A stretch of DNA of 6,755 nt from Clostridia bacterium (GTDB taxonomy: Bacteria; Bacillota; Clostridia; SK-Y3; JACMMQ01), in NCBI GenBank assembly GCA_014378955.1, contig JACMMQ010000013.1:1-6755 (forward strand), read 5' to 3'. Numbering within the stretch: the stretch's first letter is position 1; every line of letters begins with the position of its first letter. Below the pieces are notes generated by a model. It worked only from the letters and a program-made list of their open reading frames with translations, was not told where the DNA came from and made no database searches. This document shows, in pieces, positions 1 to 5,656 of the stretch. The position numbers and the translations under genes are program-made.

Positions 1-49
1 AATGGGGGTTCTTAATTAAAGTTTTACTTAATTTTTTTCAAAAAATTAC

Positions 50-159
50 GGGTTTCAAAAGGGCAGCGCCCTTTGTCGTCGTCCGCAGACGGCGAAACCC
101 AAACACTCAAAGAGTATTTTTCTTTGTTACTTTCTTTTTGCGATAGAAAAAGAAAGTAA
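50..159. repeat. Structured intergenic fold-back element, probable dispersed repeat
   Basis: Several perfect inverted repeats are nested here. An outer stem pairs GGGTTTC (50-56) with GAAACCC (94-100). It encloses two hairpins: AAAGGGC/GCCCTTT (58-64 with 68-74, 3-nt loop) and a 6-bp stem (78-83 with 88-93, one T-G wobble, tetraloop CGCA). Together they form a compact three-way junction of 51 nt. A small ACTC/GAGT hairpin (105-108 with 112-115) follows. Then comes a 13-bp perfect stem of a pyrimidine arm (127-139) and a purine arm (147-159) around a 7-nt loop. An AT-only 9-bp inverted repeat (29-37 with 40-48) lies just upstream. No reading frame occupies the region. Similar blocks, with a GGGTTT/AAAGGGC part and a TTACTTT...AAAGTAA hairpin, are in my recollection common between genes of gut Clostridia, so a mobile or dispersed repeat is the best reading. 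No second copy is present in this window. A structured leader RNA is a less likely alternative. Confidence 0.6.
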
Positions 160-224
160 GGTTTTCACCTGTGCCAAAAGCTGATAATTCTTATAATAGA
201 ACAAACTATTCAGTCACAAACATG

Positions 225-253
225 TTGCGTAACCAATTCAAATTTGTTATACT
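225..253 (+). promoter_or_regulatory. Candidate promoter of the PdaA-like gene
   Basis: TTGCGT (225-230) and TATACT (248-253) are separated by 17 bp. This is the optimal sigma-A spacing, with a good -10 and a weak -35. The predicted transcript would start near 260, leaving a leader of about 23 nt before the ATG at 283. In Bacillus subtilis, pdaA is under the forespore factor sigma-G. TATACTA at 248-254 differs from the sigma-G -10 consensus in its first base only, but no matching -35 element was found. The sigma class is therefore open. Confidence 0.4.
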
Positions 254-282
254 ATAGCTACTCCATAGAAAGCGGTGAAAGT

Positions 283-1221
283 ATGAAAAAACCATGGTTA
301 TTTGGCTTGTGCATCGTTTGCATTTTAACGGCTTGCCAGCCAGCAACGGTGAGCACAACCACACCTAACCCAAGCCCAAGCCCAGAAACACCCGTATTAG
401 CTGTGCAACATACGCCACAACCTACACAGGCTTCAACACCAAAGGCTACTAAAAAACCTGCTAATTCCGCAATGCCTACCGCTTCCCCTACCTCCGTTCC
501 GCTAAAATCCTCACCCATTGTGACAACTGGGTTAACCAACAAAAAATTGGGTTTTTATTTTTTACCGCAGGACAACCATCAGCCTTCAAAGGTTGATGCA
601 ACACTTGAAAAGCTTTACAACCAATATAACGCCATATACATACACCACACCACGCAAAAGGTAATTTATTTAACGTTTGATGAAGGATATGAAAATGGTT
701 ACACGCCATCTATATTAGATACGCTCAAGGCTAATCATGTCAAGGCAGCCTTTTTTATTACAGGTGAATTTATAAAAACGCAACCGAATTTGGTGAAACG
801 AATGGTTGCGGAAGGTCACACAATAGGCAATCATTCCGTGACGCATCCAAGCATGCCTGAAATCACAGATGACAGCAAGCTGCAAGCGGAAATTTTAGGG
901 GTTGAACGCACATTCCATGACATGTTTGGCAAGAAAATGACGTATTTCCGTGCACCTCGTGGAGAGTACAGTGAACGTACATTAGCGATTACAAAATCTT
1001 TAGGCTATCGTTCGGTATTTTGGAGCTTTGCCTATGCGGACTGGGATACAAAGGCACAAAAGGGTGCTGATAATGCTTACAATGTTGTGATGAACCGCTT
1101 ACATCCTGGCGAGGTGCTGTTGCTTCATGCTGTATCGAAGGACAATACAGAGGCATTGGATAGAATAATTAAGGCAGTGCAAGCACGAGGCTATGTTTTT
1201 AAAACATTGGATGAAATGTAA
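283..1221 (+). CDS. pdaA: PdaA-like polysaccharide deacetylase lipoprotein (muramic-delta-lactam synthesis)
   Basis: Predicted NodB-fold (carbohydrate esterase family 4) deacetylase of 312 residues. PdaA removes the acetyl group of N-acetylmuramic acid during formation of muramic-delta-lactam in spore cortex, which is needed for germination. The start is the ATG at 283, preceded by GGTGA; an in-frame TTG at 244 overlaps the promoter. Residues 1-18 are a lipoprotein signal with lipobox LTAC, acylated Cys at 18. Residues 19 to about 80 are a low-complexity Pro/Thr/Ser linker. The catalytic domain follows with TFDEGYENGYT (131-141), H184-x3-H188, RAPRG (223-227), D253-W254 and LLLH (279-282). 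D133 is the predicted base and the two histidines the metal ligands. The TFDxGYENGYT motif is the PdaA-type signature, and Glu134 replaces the metal-binding Asp of typical NodB enzymes. Substrate assignment is by family resemblance; another peptidoglycan deacetylase role is possible. The gene appears monocistronic. Confidence 0.85.
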   Translation: MKKPWLFGLCIVCILTACQPATVSTTTPNPSPSPETPVLAVQHTPQPTQASTPKATKKPANSAMPTASPTSVPLKSSPIVTTGLTNKKLGFYFLPQDNHQPSKVDATLEKLYNQYNAIYIHHTTQKVIYLTFDEGYENGYTPSILDTLKANHVKAAFFITGEFIKTQPNLVKRMVAEGHTIGNHSVTHPSMPEITDDSKLQAEILGVERTFHDMFGKKMTYFRAPRGEYSERTLAITKSLGYRSVFWSFAYADWDTKAQKGADNAYNVVMNRLHPGEVLLLHAVSKDNTEALDRIIKAVQARGYVFKTLDEM

Positions 1222-1238
1222 GAACGCAAATTAAAATC

Positions 1239-1280
1239 AAACCCATTCGTAGGATAAATCATCCATGAATGGGTTTTTTT
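1239..1280 (+). terminator. Rho-independent terminator after the PdaA-like gene
   Basis: AAACCCATTC (1239-1248) pairs perfectly with GAATGGGTTT (1267-1276). The loop can form an inner GGAT/ATCC stem (1252-1255 with 1261-1264). A run of seven T (1274-1280) overlaps the end of the stem. It starts 17 nt after the stop codon. Confidence 0.85.
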
Positions 1281-1281
1281 A

Positions 1282-1300
1282 TAACTTTGTGACAAAGTTA
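1282..1300. promoter_or_regulatory. 19-bp perfect palindrome, candidate operator
   Basis: TAACTTTGT-G-ACAAAGTTA is a perfect inverted repeat with 9-bp arms around one central base. It lies directly after the preceding terminator and before the DUF2892-thioredoxin pair. No T-run follows, so it is not a terminator. Its centre (1291) is about 45 bp upstream of the start site predicted from the extended -10 at 1321-1329. That is close to where class II Crp/Fnr activators bind. The Crp/Fnr gene encoded 0.6 kb downstream is the obvious candidate binder, but that link is inference; a repressor or a regulator encoded elsewhere could also use it. Confidence 0.6.
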
Positions 1301-1320
1301 CAGAATATTATTTTATGCTA

Positions 1321-1329
1321 TGGTATATT
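1321..1329 (+). promoter_or_regulatory. Extended -10 promoter for the DUF2892-thioredoxin pair
   Basis: TGGTATATT contains the TGn extension followed by TATATT (five of six matches to TATAAT). At 17-bp spacing the upstream hexamer (1301-1306, CAGAAT) is a poor -35, as expected for an extended -10 or activator-dependent promoter. The predicted start is near 1336, a short leader before the ribosome site at 1343-1349. TATGGT (1319-1324) and ACCATA (1333-1338) form an inverted repeat across the -10, a possible second protein-binding site. Confidence 0.45.
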
Positions 1330-1355
1330 ATAACCATATTATGGAGGTGAACATT

Positions 1356-1556
1356 ATGAAAAACGTAGGTACAATTGATAAAATCATTCGCATAATCATG
1401 GGTCTAGCCTTACTAAGCATGCTGTTGTTTGTTGATAACAACAATAAATACTGGGGCTTGATAGGTTTAATGCCTATTATAACCGCATCCATTGGTTTTT
1501 GTCCGTTATATGCAATTTTCGGTATTCGCACATGTCCATTAAAAATCAAAAAATAG
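1356..1556 (+). CDS. DUF2892 / YgaP-like small membrane protein
   Basis: A 66-residue protein resembling the DUF2892 family, the membrane part of E. coli YgaP. The start is the ATG at 1356, 6 nt after a strong GGAGGTG site (1343-1349); an in-frame ATG at 1320 overlaps the promoter and is unlikely. The N-terminus has the family pattern VGxxDKxxRxxxG (4-16). Two hydrophobic segments follow, at about 10-26 and 32-48, joined by a polar Asn-rich turn (27-31). Conserved-looking cysteines are C49 (FCPLY) and C60 (RTCP), and the tail is basic (KIKK). The thioredoxin start lies 19 nt downstream, so the two are very likely one operon. No enzymatic activity is known for the domain alone. In YgaP it anchors a rhodanese domain and has been linked to thiocyanate or sulfur export. 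A separate rhodanese gene sits about 1 kb away. Confidence 0.75.
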   Translation: MKNVGTIDKIIRIIMGLALLSMLLFVDNNNKYWGLIGLMPIITASIGFCPLYAIFGIRTCPLKIKK

Positions 1557-1575
1557 TCAAAGGAGCGAAAATATT

Positions 1576-1890
1576 ATGTCAGCCATTCAAATTACGCAAC
1601 AAAACTTCGAATCAGAGGTATTAAAATCAGAGGTGCCTGTATTGCTAGATTTTTGGGCACCGTGGTGTGGCCCTTGTCGTATGGTGGGTCCCATTGTTGA
1701 TGAATTAGCCACTGAACTTCAAGGGAAAGCAAAAATTGGCAAAATCAATGTGGATGAACAATCTGAATTGGCATCACAATTTCGTGTGTCGAGCATTCCA
1801 ACCCTTGCGGTGGTTTCGGGTGGCAAGGTCTTACAAACCACTGTGGGTGCAGTACCCAAGGTACAGCTCATCAAAATGCTAGGATTATAA
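1576..1890 (+). CDS. trxA: Thioredoxin
   Basis: Classical cytosolic thioredoxin of 104 residues, full length for the family. The active site WCGPC places the redox cysteines at 31 and 34 (FWAPWCGPCRM, residues 26-36). The buried acidic residue is D25 and the cis-proline is P75 in the SSIPT motif (72-76). The Gly pair before the last strand (VVSGGK, 79-84) is also present. It reduces protein disulfides and other thiol substrates and is itself reduced by thioredoxin reductase, which is not encoded here. The ATG at 1576 follows an AAAGGAG site (1559-1565). It is the second gene of a pair with the DUF2892 protein (19-nt gap), suggesting a specialised copy serving that locus rather than the housekeeping trxA. 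Its stop is 2 bp from the stop of the convergent Crp/Fnr gene. Confidence 0.93.
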   Translation: MSAIQITQQNFESEVLKSEVPVLLDFWAPWCGPCRMVGPIVDELATELQGKAKIGKINVDEQSELASQFRVSSIPTLAVVSGGKVLQTTVGAVPKVQLIKMLGL

Positions 1891-1892
1891 GC

Positions 1893-2570
1893 TTATGCAA
1901 TAAGTGCTTGCAGTTTTTTAAAATCAACTATTTTGATGACGCCACGTGAAAGTGCTATAATGCCATCGCTTTCAAAATGCTTAAGCGTTCGACTAATCAC
2001 TTCACGGGCGGTACTCAAGTTGTTTGCAACCACCTCATGTGTCGTGGTAAGTATATCAGATTGGACGAGTGTTGACTGCTCCATTAAAAATGTAGCAACA
2101 CGCTCGCCAATCCCCTTGAACACAAGCTGCTCCATCACCCACATGACCTCTGAAAAACGAGCTGCCATAAGCTCCATTGCATACGCCTGCACGGTCAAAT
2201 TAGTTTGGCTTAAATCACGCCAAATACGAATGGGGATAATGTAAATCTCGCTATCGGTCTCAAAAGCTAAACTGACCTCAAAGGTAATATTTTTTAGCAC
2301 ACACGAAGCGGACATGATGCAAACATCGCCATCGAGCAGACGGTAAAGCGTGATTTGCTTACCCTCTTCTGTGCTGTAAAAGGCGCGCAGCTGACCGAAT
2401 TTCACGACAATCAGCCCACTACATTCCGAAACATCACTTAAAAGCGTTTCGTTTTTTGCATAGTGCTTTAACTGTGTGTTTTCCACAATTAACGCTTGCT
2501 GTGCATGTGTGAGTGACGAAAAAAAGGTCAAATATTGCTTGAAAGTTTCTATCATATGGTTGCTTTGCAC
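1893..2570 (-). CDS. Crp/Fnr-family transcriptional regulator
   Basis: A 225-residue regulator with the Crp/Fnr layout: an N-terminal cyclic-nucleotide-binding-like beta-barrel (about 15-115), a long dimerisation helix (about 118-150) and a C-terminal winged helix-turn-helix (about 152-218). The recognition helix is STAREVISRTLKHFE (186-200). R189, E190 and R194 align with the GTGA-reading residues R180, E181 and R185 of E. coli CRP. The sensor domain lacks a clear cAMP pocket (no RGE-type motif). It has only three cysteines, C50, C84 and C90, and not the N-terminal Cys cluster of FNR. Redox, persulfide or small-ligand sensing is possible but unproven. The start is the GTG at 2570, six nt after an AAGGGGGG site; the ATG at 2555 is too far from any ribosome site. 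It is divergent from the rhodanese (45 bp) and convergent with thioredoxin, and probably regulates one or both. Confidence 0.88.
   Translation of the reverse strand: MQSNHMIETFKQYLTFFSSLTHAQQALIVENTQLKHYAKNETLLSDVSECSGLIVVKFGQLRAFYSTEEGKQITLYRLLDGDVCIMSASCVLKNITFEVSLAFETDSEIYIIPIRIWRDLSQTNLTVQAYAMELMAARFSEVMWVMEQLVFKGIGERVATFLMEQSTLVQSDILTTTHEVVANNLSTAREVISRTLKHFESDGIIALSRGVIKIVDFKKLQALIA
1896..1919 (+). terminator. Candidate weak terminator after thioredoxin
   Basis: TGCAA (1896-1900) pairs with TTGCA (1908-1912) around a 7-nt loop; one G and then six T (1914-1919) follow. The stem is only 5 bp, and the structure lies inside the 3' end of the convergent Crp/Fnr gene. An alternative fold pairs AAGC (1889-1892) with GCTT (1906-1909). 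Some readthrough antisense to the regulator is plausible. Confidence 0.4.
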
Positions 2571-2576
2571 AAATAT

Positions 2577-2584
2577 CCCCCCTT
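2577..2584 (-). promoter_or_regulatory. G-run ribosome binding site fixing the GTG start of the Crp/Fnr gene
   Basis: On the minus strand AAGGGGGG lies 6 nt before the GTG at 2570. The run of six G pairs with the anti-Shine-Dalgarno through one G-U wobble. The same 11-mer, AAGGGGGGATA, precedes the GTG of spoIIP. Confidence 0.6.
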
Positions 2585-2615
2585 CAGAAAAAATATATTA
2601 AAGGAACGTGATGCT

Positions 2616-2954
2616 ATGCTTGATTTATTATTTAAAAGCTTAAAATCAAATGCAATATCCGCAGTGGACATTAAAAAACGCTTGGATGAAGGTACACCCA
2701 TGCACCTGATTGATGTGAGAACACCACAGGAATTTCGCACTGTCAGAATTCCACAAAGCATATCGGTACCGCTTGATAAAATAAGCACAACGATTCAAAA
2801 GGTTGTTAAAGATAAGGACGCTGAAATCATTGTGTACTGCCAAAGTGGTATGCGTGCGAAATCTGCCGCCTCACAGCTTAAGAGCATGGGCTATAAACAG
2901 GTTAAAAACCTCGGCGGTATCATGAGTTGGCCTTATGAAACGATTAAAGGGTAA
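2616..2954 (+). CDS. Single-domain rhodanese (sulfurtransferase)
   Basis: A 112-residue protein that is one complete rhodanese domain, PspE/GlpE-like in size. LIDVRTPQEF (31-40) is the usual N-terminal signature. The active loop is CQSGMR (75-80), with C75 the persulfide-carrying cysteine and R80 shaping the loop. NLGGIMSW (98-105) is the C-terminal signature. Rhodaneses pass sulfane sulfur from donors such as thiosulfate, persulfides or polysulfide to thiol acceptors. There is no signal peptide or membrane segment, so it is cytosolic. The start is the ATG at 2616, 9 nt after AAAGGAA (2600-2606); longer in-frame readings would run into the divergent Crp/Fnr gene. The neighbourhood (Crp/Fnr, thioredoxin, DUF2892) suggests sulfur or thiol stress. 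Thioredoxin is a plausible acceptor or reductant of the C75 persulfide; that pairing is inference. Confidence 0.9.
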   Translation: MLDLLFKSLKSNAISAVDIKKRLDEGTPMHLIDVRTPQEFRTVRIPQSISVPLDKISTTIQKVVKDKDAEIIVYCQSGMRAKSAASQLKSMGYKQVKNLGGIMSWPYETIKG

Positions 2955-2959
2955 CTTTT

Positions 2960-2993
2960 AAAACAGGGACGGCACGTGAGCCGCCCCTGTTTT
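2960..2993. terminator. Bidirectional terminator between rhodanese and aminopeptidase
   Basis: A strong hairpin forms by pairing AAAACAGGG (2960-2968) with CCCTGTTTT (2985-2993) and CGGC (2970-2973) with GCCG (2980-2983). There is one A/C mismatch and a 6-nt loop. T-runs end the stem on both strands, so it can stop the plus-strand rhodanese and the minus-strand aminopeptidase. The stop codon of the aminopeptidase (2992-2994) overlaps the last stem bases. Confidence 0.88.
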
Positions 2994-4374
2994 ATGCTTC
3001 GTAAAAGACTTTGAATGCTTTGTACGACATATAGATATCTAATTTCCCTGCTACCTCAAACGGTGCATGCATGGATAAAAGTGCCACGCCACAGTCCAAC
3101 ACATCTACGCCCAGATTGGCAACATATTGTGCAATCGTTCCACCGCCACCCATATCTACCTTGCCCAATTCAGCAGTTTGCCACAGCACGTCATGCTTGT
3201 TTAATAGGTTTCGAATTTCGCCTACGAATTCTGCATTGGCGTCACTGCCACCACTCTTGCCCCTCGAGCCTGTGAATTTCGTTAACACAATGCCACGATT
3301 GACAAACGAGCAATTACGCTTCTCAAACACGCTATCAAAGGTACTGTCCACTGCCGCATTGACATCCGCTGACAAGCATTTTGAAGCTGCCAAGCAACGT
3401 CTAAGCATTAAATCATTGTAGTGACCATTTGTAGCATTGCTTATCTCTGCAATAAAATTCTGCATAAATGCCGATTGCATGCCTGTATTGCCCATGCTCC
3501 CGACTTCCTCTTTGTCCACTAACAAGCATATAGCCGTTTGATTGGGTGCGCCTTCAAGCGCTAAAATCGCCATGAGTGCCGCATAGCTACAAACACGGTC
3601 ATCGTGTCCATAACCGCCCAACATACTTCTATCAAAGCCTACGTCCTTCGCTTTTTGCGCTGGCACTAATTCAAGCTCAGCACTCACAAAGTCTTCCTCG
3701 CACATGCCATATTTTTCGTTTAAAAGCGTGAGCACCTTTTCCTTGACTTTTTCCTTTTCCGTATCCTCTGGCATGCTACCTACTAATAAATTCAAGCTTT
3801 CCCCTGTAAATACCTCTGACATTTTCTTTTGCATTTGCTCTTGTGCCAAGTGTGGCAAAAGGTCGGTGATGCAAAAAACGGGGTCGCTATCCGCTTCACC
3901 AATAACAACCTCAAGCATACTGCCATCTGCCTTGACCACAACGCCATGAATTGCCAAAGGCACAGTCATCCATTGGTATTTTTTGATACCACCATAATAA
4001 TGCGTTTTAAACAACGCCAAATCGTCCGCCTCATACAATGGGTTTTGCTTTAAATCAATGCGTGGTGCATCGATGTGTGAGCCAATAATTCTAACCCCTT
4101 GCTCTAAGGGCTGTTTGCCAATAATGGCTAGCAGTATACCCTTATCACGATTGATTGCATACACCTTATCGCCTGCCTTGAGTGGCATCGCTTGCACAAA
4201 AGGTTTAAACCCATTTTGTTCTGCCAGTATAACCGTTTCATGTACACACTCTCGTTCCGTTTTACCTTTATCTAAAAACACTCTGTATTGCTCGCAAAAA
4301 GGAAATACCGCTGCGGCATCATTCTTCGAAACCTTTTCCCAACCATTTTTTTGTACATATTTTAAATTTGCCAT
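2992..4374 (-). CDS. M18-family zinc aminopeptidase
   Basis: A 460-residue cytosolic dinuclear-zinc aminopeptidase of peptidase family M18 (aspartyl aminopeptidase / aminopeptidase I), full length. It releases N-terminal residues from peptides, typically acidic or neutral ones. The expected ligands are visible: H100 in GSHIDAPR (98-105), D258 in GHDDR (256-260), the catalytic and ligand pair E289-E290 in DKEEVGS (287-293), D337 in SADVN (335-339) and H436 in SMHAP (434-438). The GGSDAN (375-380) and DMGGGG (407-412) loops are also characteristic. The start is the ATG at 4374, placed 6 nt from a perfect GGAGGT; an in-frame TTG at 4413 overlaps the -10 element and is rejected. It has its own promoter and terminator, so it is probably transcribed independently of the sporulation genes upstream. 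A general role in peptide turnover is likely. Confidence 0.93.
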   Translation of the reverse strand: MANLKYVQKNGWEKVSKNDAAAVFPFCEQYRVFLDKGKTERECVHETVILAEQNGFKPFVQAMPLKAGDKVYAINRDKGILLAIIGKQPLEQGVRIIGSHIDAPRIDLKQNPLYEADDLALFKTHYYGGIKKYQWMTVPLAIHGVVVKADGSMLEVVIGEADSDPVFCITDLLPHLAQEQMQKKMSEVFTGESLNLLVGSMPEDTEKEKVKEKVLTLLNEKYGMCEEDFVSAELELVPAQKAKDVGFDRSMLGGYGHDDRVCSYAALMAILALEGAPNQTAICLLVDKEEVGSMGNTGMQSAFMQNFIAEISNATNGHYNDLMLRRCLAASKCLSADVNAAVDSTFDSVFEKRNCSFVNRGIVLTKFTGSRGKSGGSDANAEFVGEIRNLLNKHDVLWQTAELGKVDMGGGGTIAQYVANLGVDVLDCGVALLSMHAPFEVAGKLDIYMSYKAFKVFYEA

Positions 4375-4380
4375 TGATTT

Positions 4381-4386
4381 ACCTCC
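4381..4386 (-). promoter_or_regulatory. Ribosome binding site setting the aminopeptidase start
   Basis: A perfect GGAGGT on the minus strand, 6 nt before the ATG at 4374, decides in favour of the 460-residue protein over the longer TTG-initiated reading. Confidence 0.85.
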
Positions 4387-4412
4387 AGTATGATAGACAT
4401 AGATTTTACTCA

Positions 4413-4440
4413 ATTATATAAGAAACCCTAAAAAATGCAA
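4413..4440 (-). promoter_or_regulatory. Sigma-A-type promoter of the aminopeptidase gene
   Basis: On the minus strand TTGCAT (4435-4440) is followed after 16 bp by a perfect TATAAT (4413-4418). The -35 is only half-consensus. The predicted leader is about 32 nt. It lies in the 89-bp gap after spoIIP, where no convincing terminator for spoIIP is seen, so readthrough may add to expression. Confidence 0.65.
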
Positions 4441-4463
4441 GACTATTTAAAAATATTTTCCAA

Positions 4464-5648
4464 TTATGGTATTTCTTTTATGACCGCTGAAATCCCATCT
4501 GCTAAATATGGACAGGTTTTCAAAACCTCATCAAGCGTATTGCCATTACTCCCTATCTCCATAATAATTGCACCCTTTGTAATGTGTTGATTGTACCGAT
4601 AAGGCGCAATCATCAATGGTCGCATCAGTCCAGGTACTTTATCAATCATTTTTTTATGTAGCTTGACGCCAAATTTTAGATTTTCACGCCAATTGGGGTG
4701 CTGCAAGCCCCCTTGGTCAGTACCAATCACCAACATCGCCTGTGCTACACGTGTATTACCCACTTGGGTGGTTGCTGTCAGTTTCTTGCCATTGTCAAAA
4801 TAGATAGCATCACGGTGAATGTCTAAAACAACTTGAATGGAAGGATTTTTTTTAATGGTTTCCTCCACCGTCTCTAAGCTATTGCGATAGGAATAGCGAA
4901 AATCTGTATCGTGCGTTGTTTTGTCATGCACCACACCAATACCCCTTGCTTTTAATTCCTTTTCAAGCTCATCCCCTACCCTGACAATGTTGAACGCATT
5001 GTCGTTTGAACGGTCGGTGTCTGATGGCTGATACATGAACTTTTGAGAGGGTGTAAATGCCTCGGTGGTATGGGTGTGCACAATCATGACGGTTGGCCCT
5101 TTTTTACGCTTGGCAAAGGACAATTTTTCGCTTAACAATGCATCAATATCCACCTGTTTTTGCGTTGTATTGCTGATTTTCACACCTTGTGAGGGTTGCA
5201 CCTCAACCGATGGTGTTGTTTCCTCTTGTGGTTTATCGGTGGGCTTCACCGTTGGTTTTGCGTTAGGAACAGCCTGTGTGGGCTGCTCCTCCTCAACCTT
5301 TTTCAACGTTTGTATGGCATGTGGTTCATATTGCTTTAAAATAGACATTTGCGCTGCGAGTATCGTTCTAGGTTGATCTATGCGAAATCCGAGCAGATTT
5401 TCTAGTACAAAATCACCCGTCATTTGCCATAAATCAGGGTGATTGTCATATTGCATGACCTTTAACATGGCTGAATTTTCATACAGTATATTTTTACAAA
5501 GGCTTGTTTGCAACACAACGGAAGATGGCATTGGTAATTTCACACAGCTTGCAAATAAGAACAAGCCATATATCACAAGGGGAATGAATACCGCCCACGC
5601 CATTTTTTTTTGATGTCTACCAGCGCTATAAATAATGCGTACCCTCAC
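4464..5648 (-). CDS. spoIIP: Stage II sporulation protein P (SpoIIP)
   Basis: A 394-residue peptidoglycan hydrolase (amidase/endopeptidase) that works with SpoIID and SpoIIM in the mother cell to thin septal wall and drive engulfment. A basic N-terminus precedes one membrane anchor (about 17-34). A variable extracytoplasmic region follows, with a Pro/Thr/Lys/Glu-rich linker at about 121-155, then the SpoIIP catalytic domain (about 184-392). Metal-site candidates are H191, H193 and E196 in HTHTTE, H278 in DIHRD (276-280) and E364 in MEIGSNGNT (363-371), all hallmark motifs of the family. The start is the GTG at 5648, 8 nt after AAGGGGGG. It follows gpr on the same strand with a 91-bp gap, the conserved gpr-spoIIP order of spore formers. 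No convincing sigma-E promoter was identified in that gap. Identity is secure. Confidence 0.94.
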   Translation of the reverse strand: MRVRIIYSAGRHQKKMAWAVFIPLVIYGLFLFASCVKLPMPSSVVLQTSLCKNILYENSAMLKVMQYDNHPDLWQMTGDFVLENLLGFRIDQPRTILAAQMSILKQYEPHAIQTLKKVEEEQPTQAVPNAKPTVKPTDKPQEETTPSVEVQPSQGVKISNTTQKQVDIDALLSEKLSFAKRKKGPTVMIVHTHTTEAFTPSQKFMYQPSDTDRSNDNAFNIVRVGDELEKELKARGIGVVHDKTTHDTDFRYSYRNSLETVEETIKKNPSIQVVLDIHRDAIYFDNGKKLTATTQVGNTRVAQAMLVIGTDQGGLQHPNWRENLKFGVKLHKKMIDKVPGLMRPLMIAPYRYNQHITKGAIIMEIGSNGNTLDEVLKTCPYLADGISAVIKEIP

Positions 5649-5656
5649 GTTTTTAT

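Noticed and set aside
50..100. A tRNA or known riboswitch in the three-branched fold
   Set aside because: There is no anticodon arm, T-loop or acceptor CCA pattern, and no aptamer core I recognise; 51 nt is too short for a tRNA.
244..282. N-terminal extension of the deacetylase from a TTG at 244
   Set aside because: It overlaps the -10 element and places 13 residues before a classical lipoprotein signal; the ATG at 283 has a ribosome site.
1334..1344. CCATATTATGG palindrome next to the DUF2892 ribosome site as a regulatory RNA switch with the TATGGT/ACCATA repeat
   Set aside because: The predicted transcript start (about 1336) lies within the structure, and the 5-6-bp arms are short enough to be chance in AT-rich DNA.
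2535..2615. Longer rhodanese starting at the TTG at 2535
   Set aside because: It would overlap the Crp/Fnr coding region and has no ribosome site; the ATG at 2616 gives a standard one-domain rhodanese.
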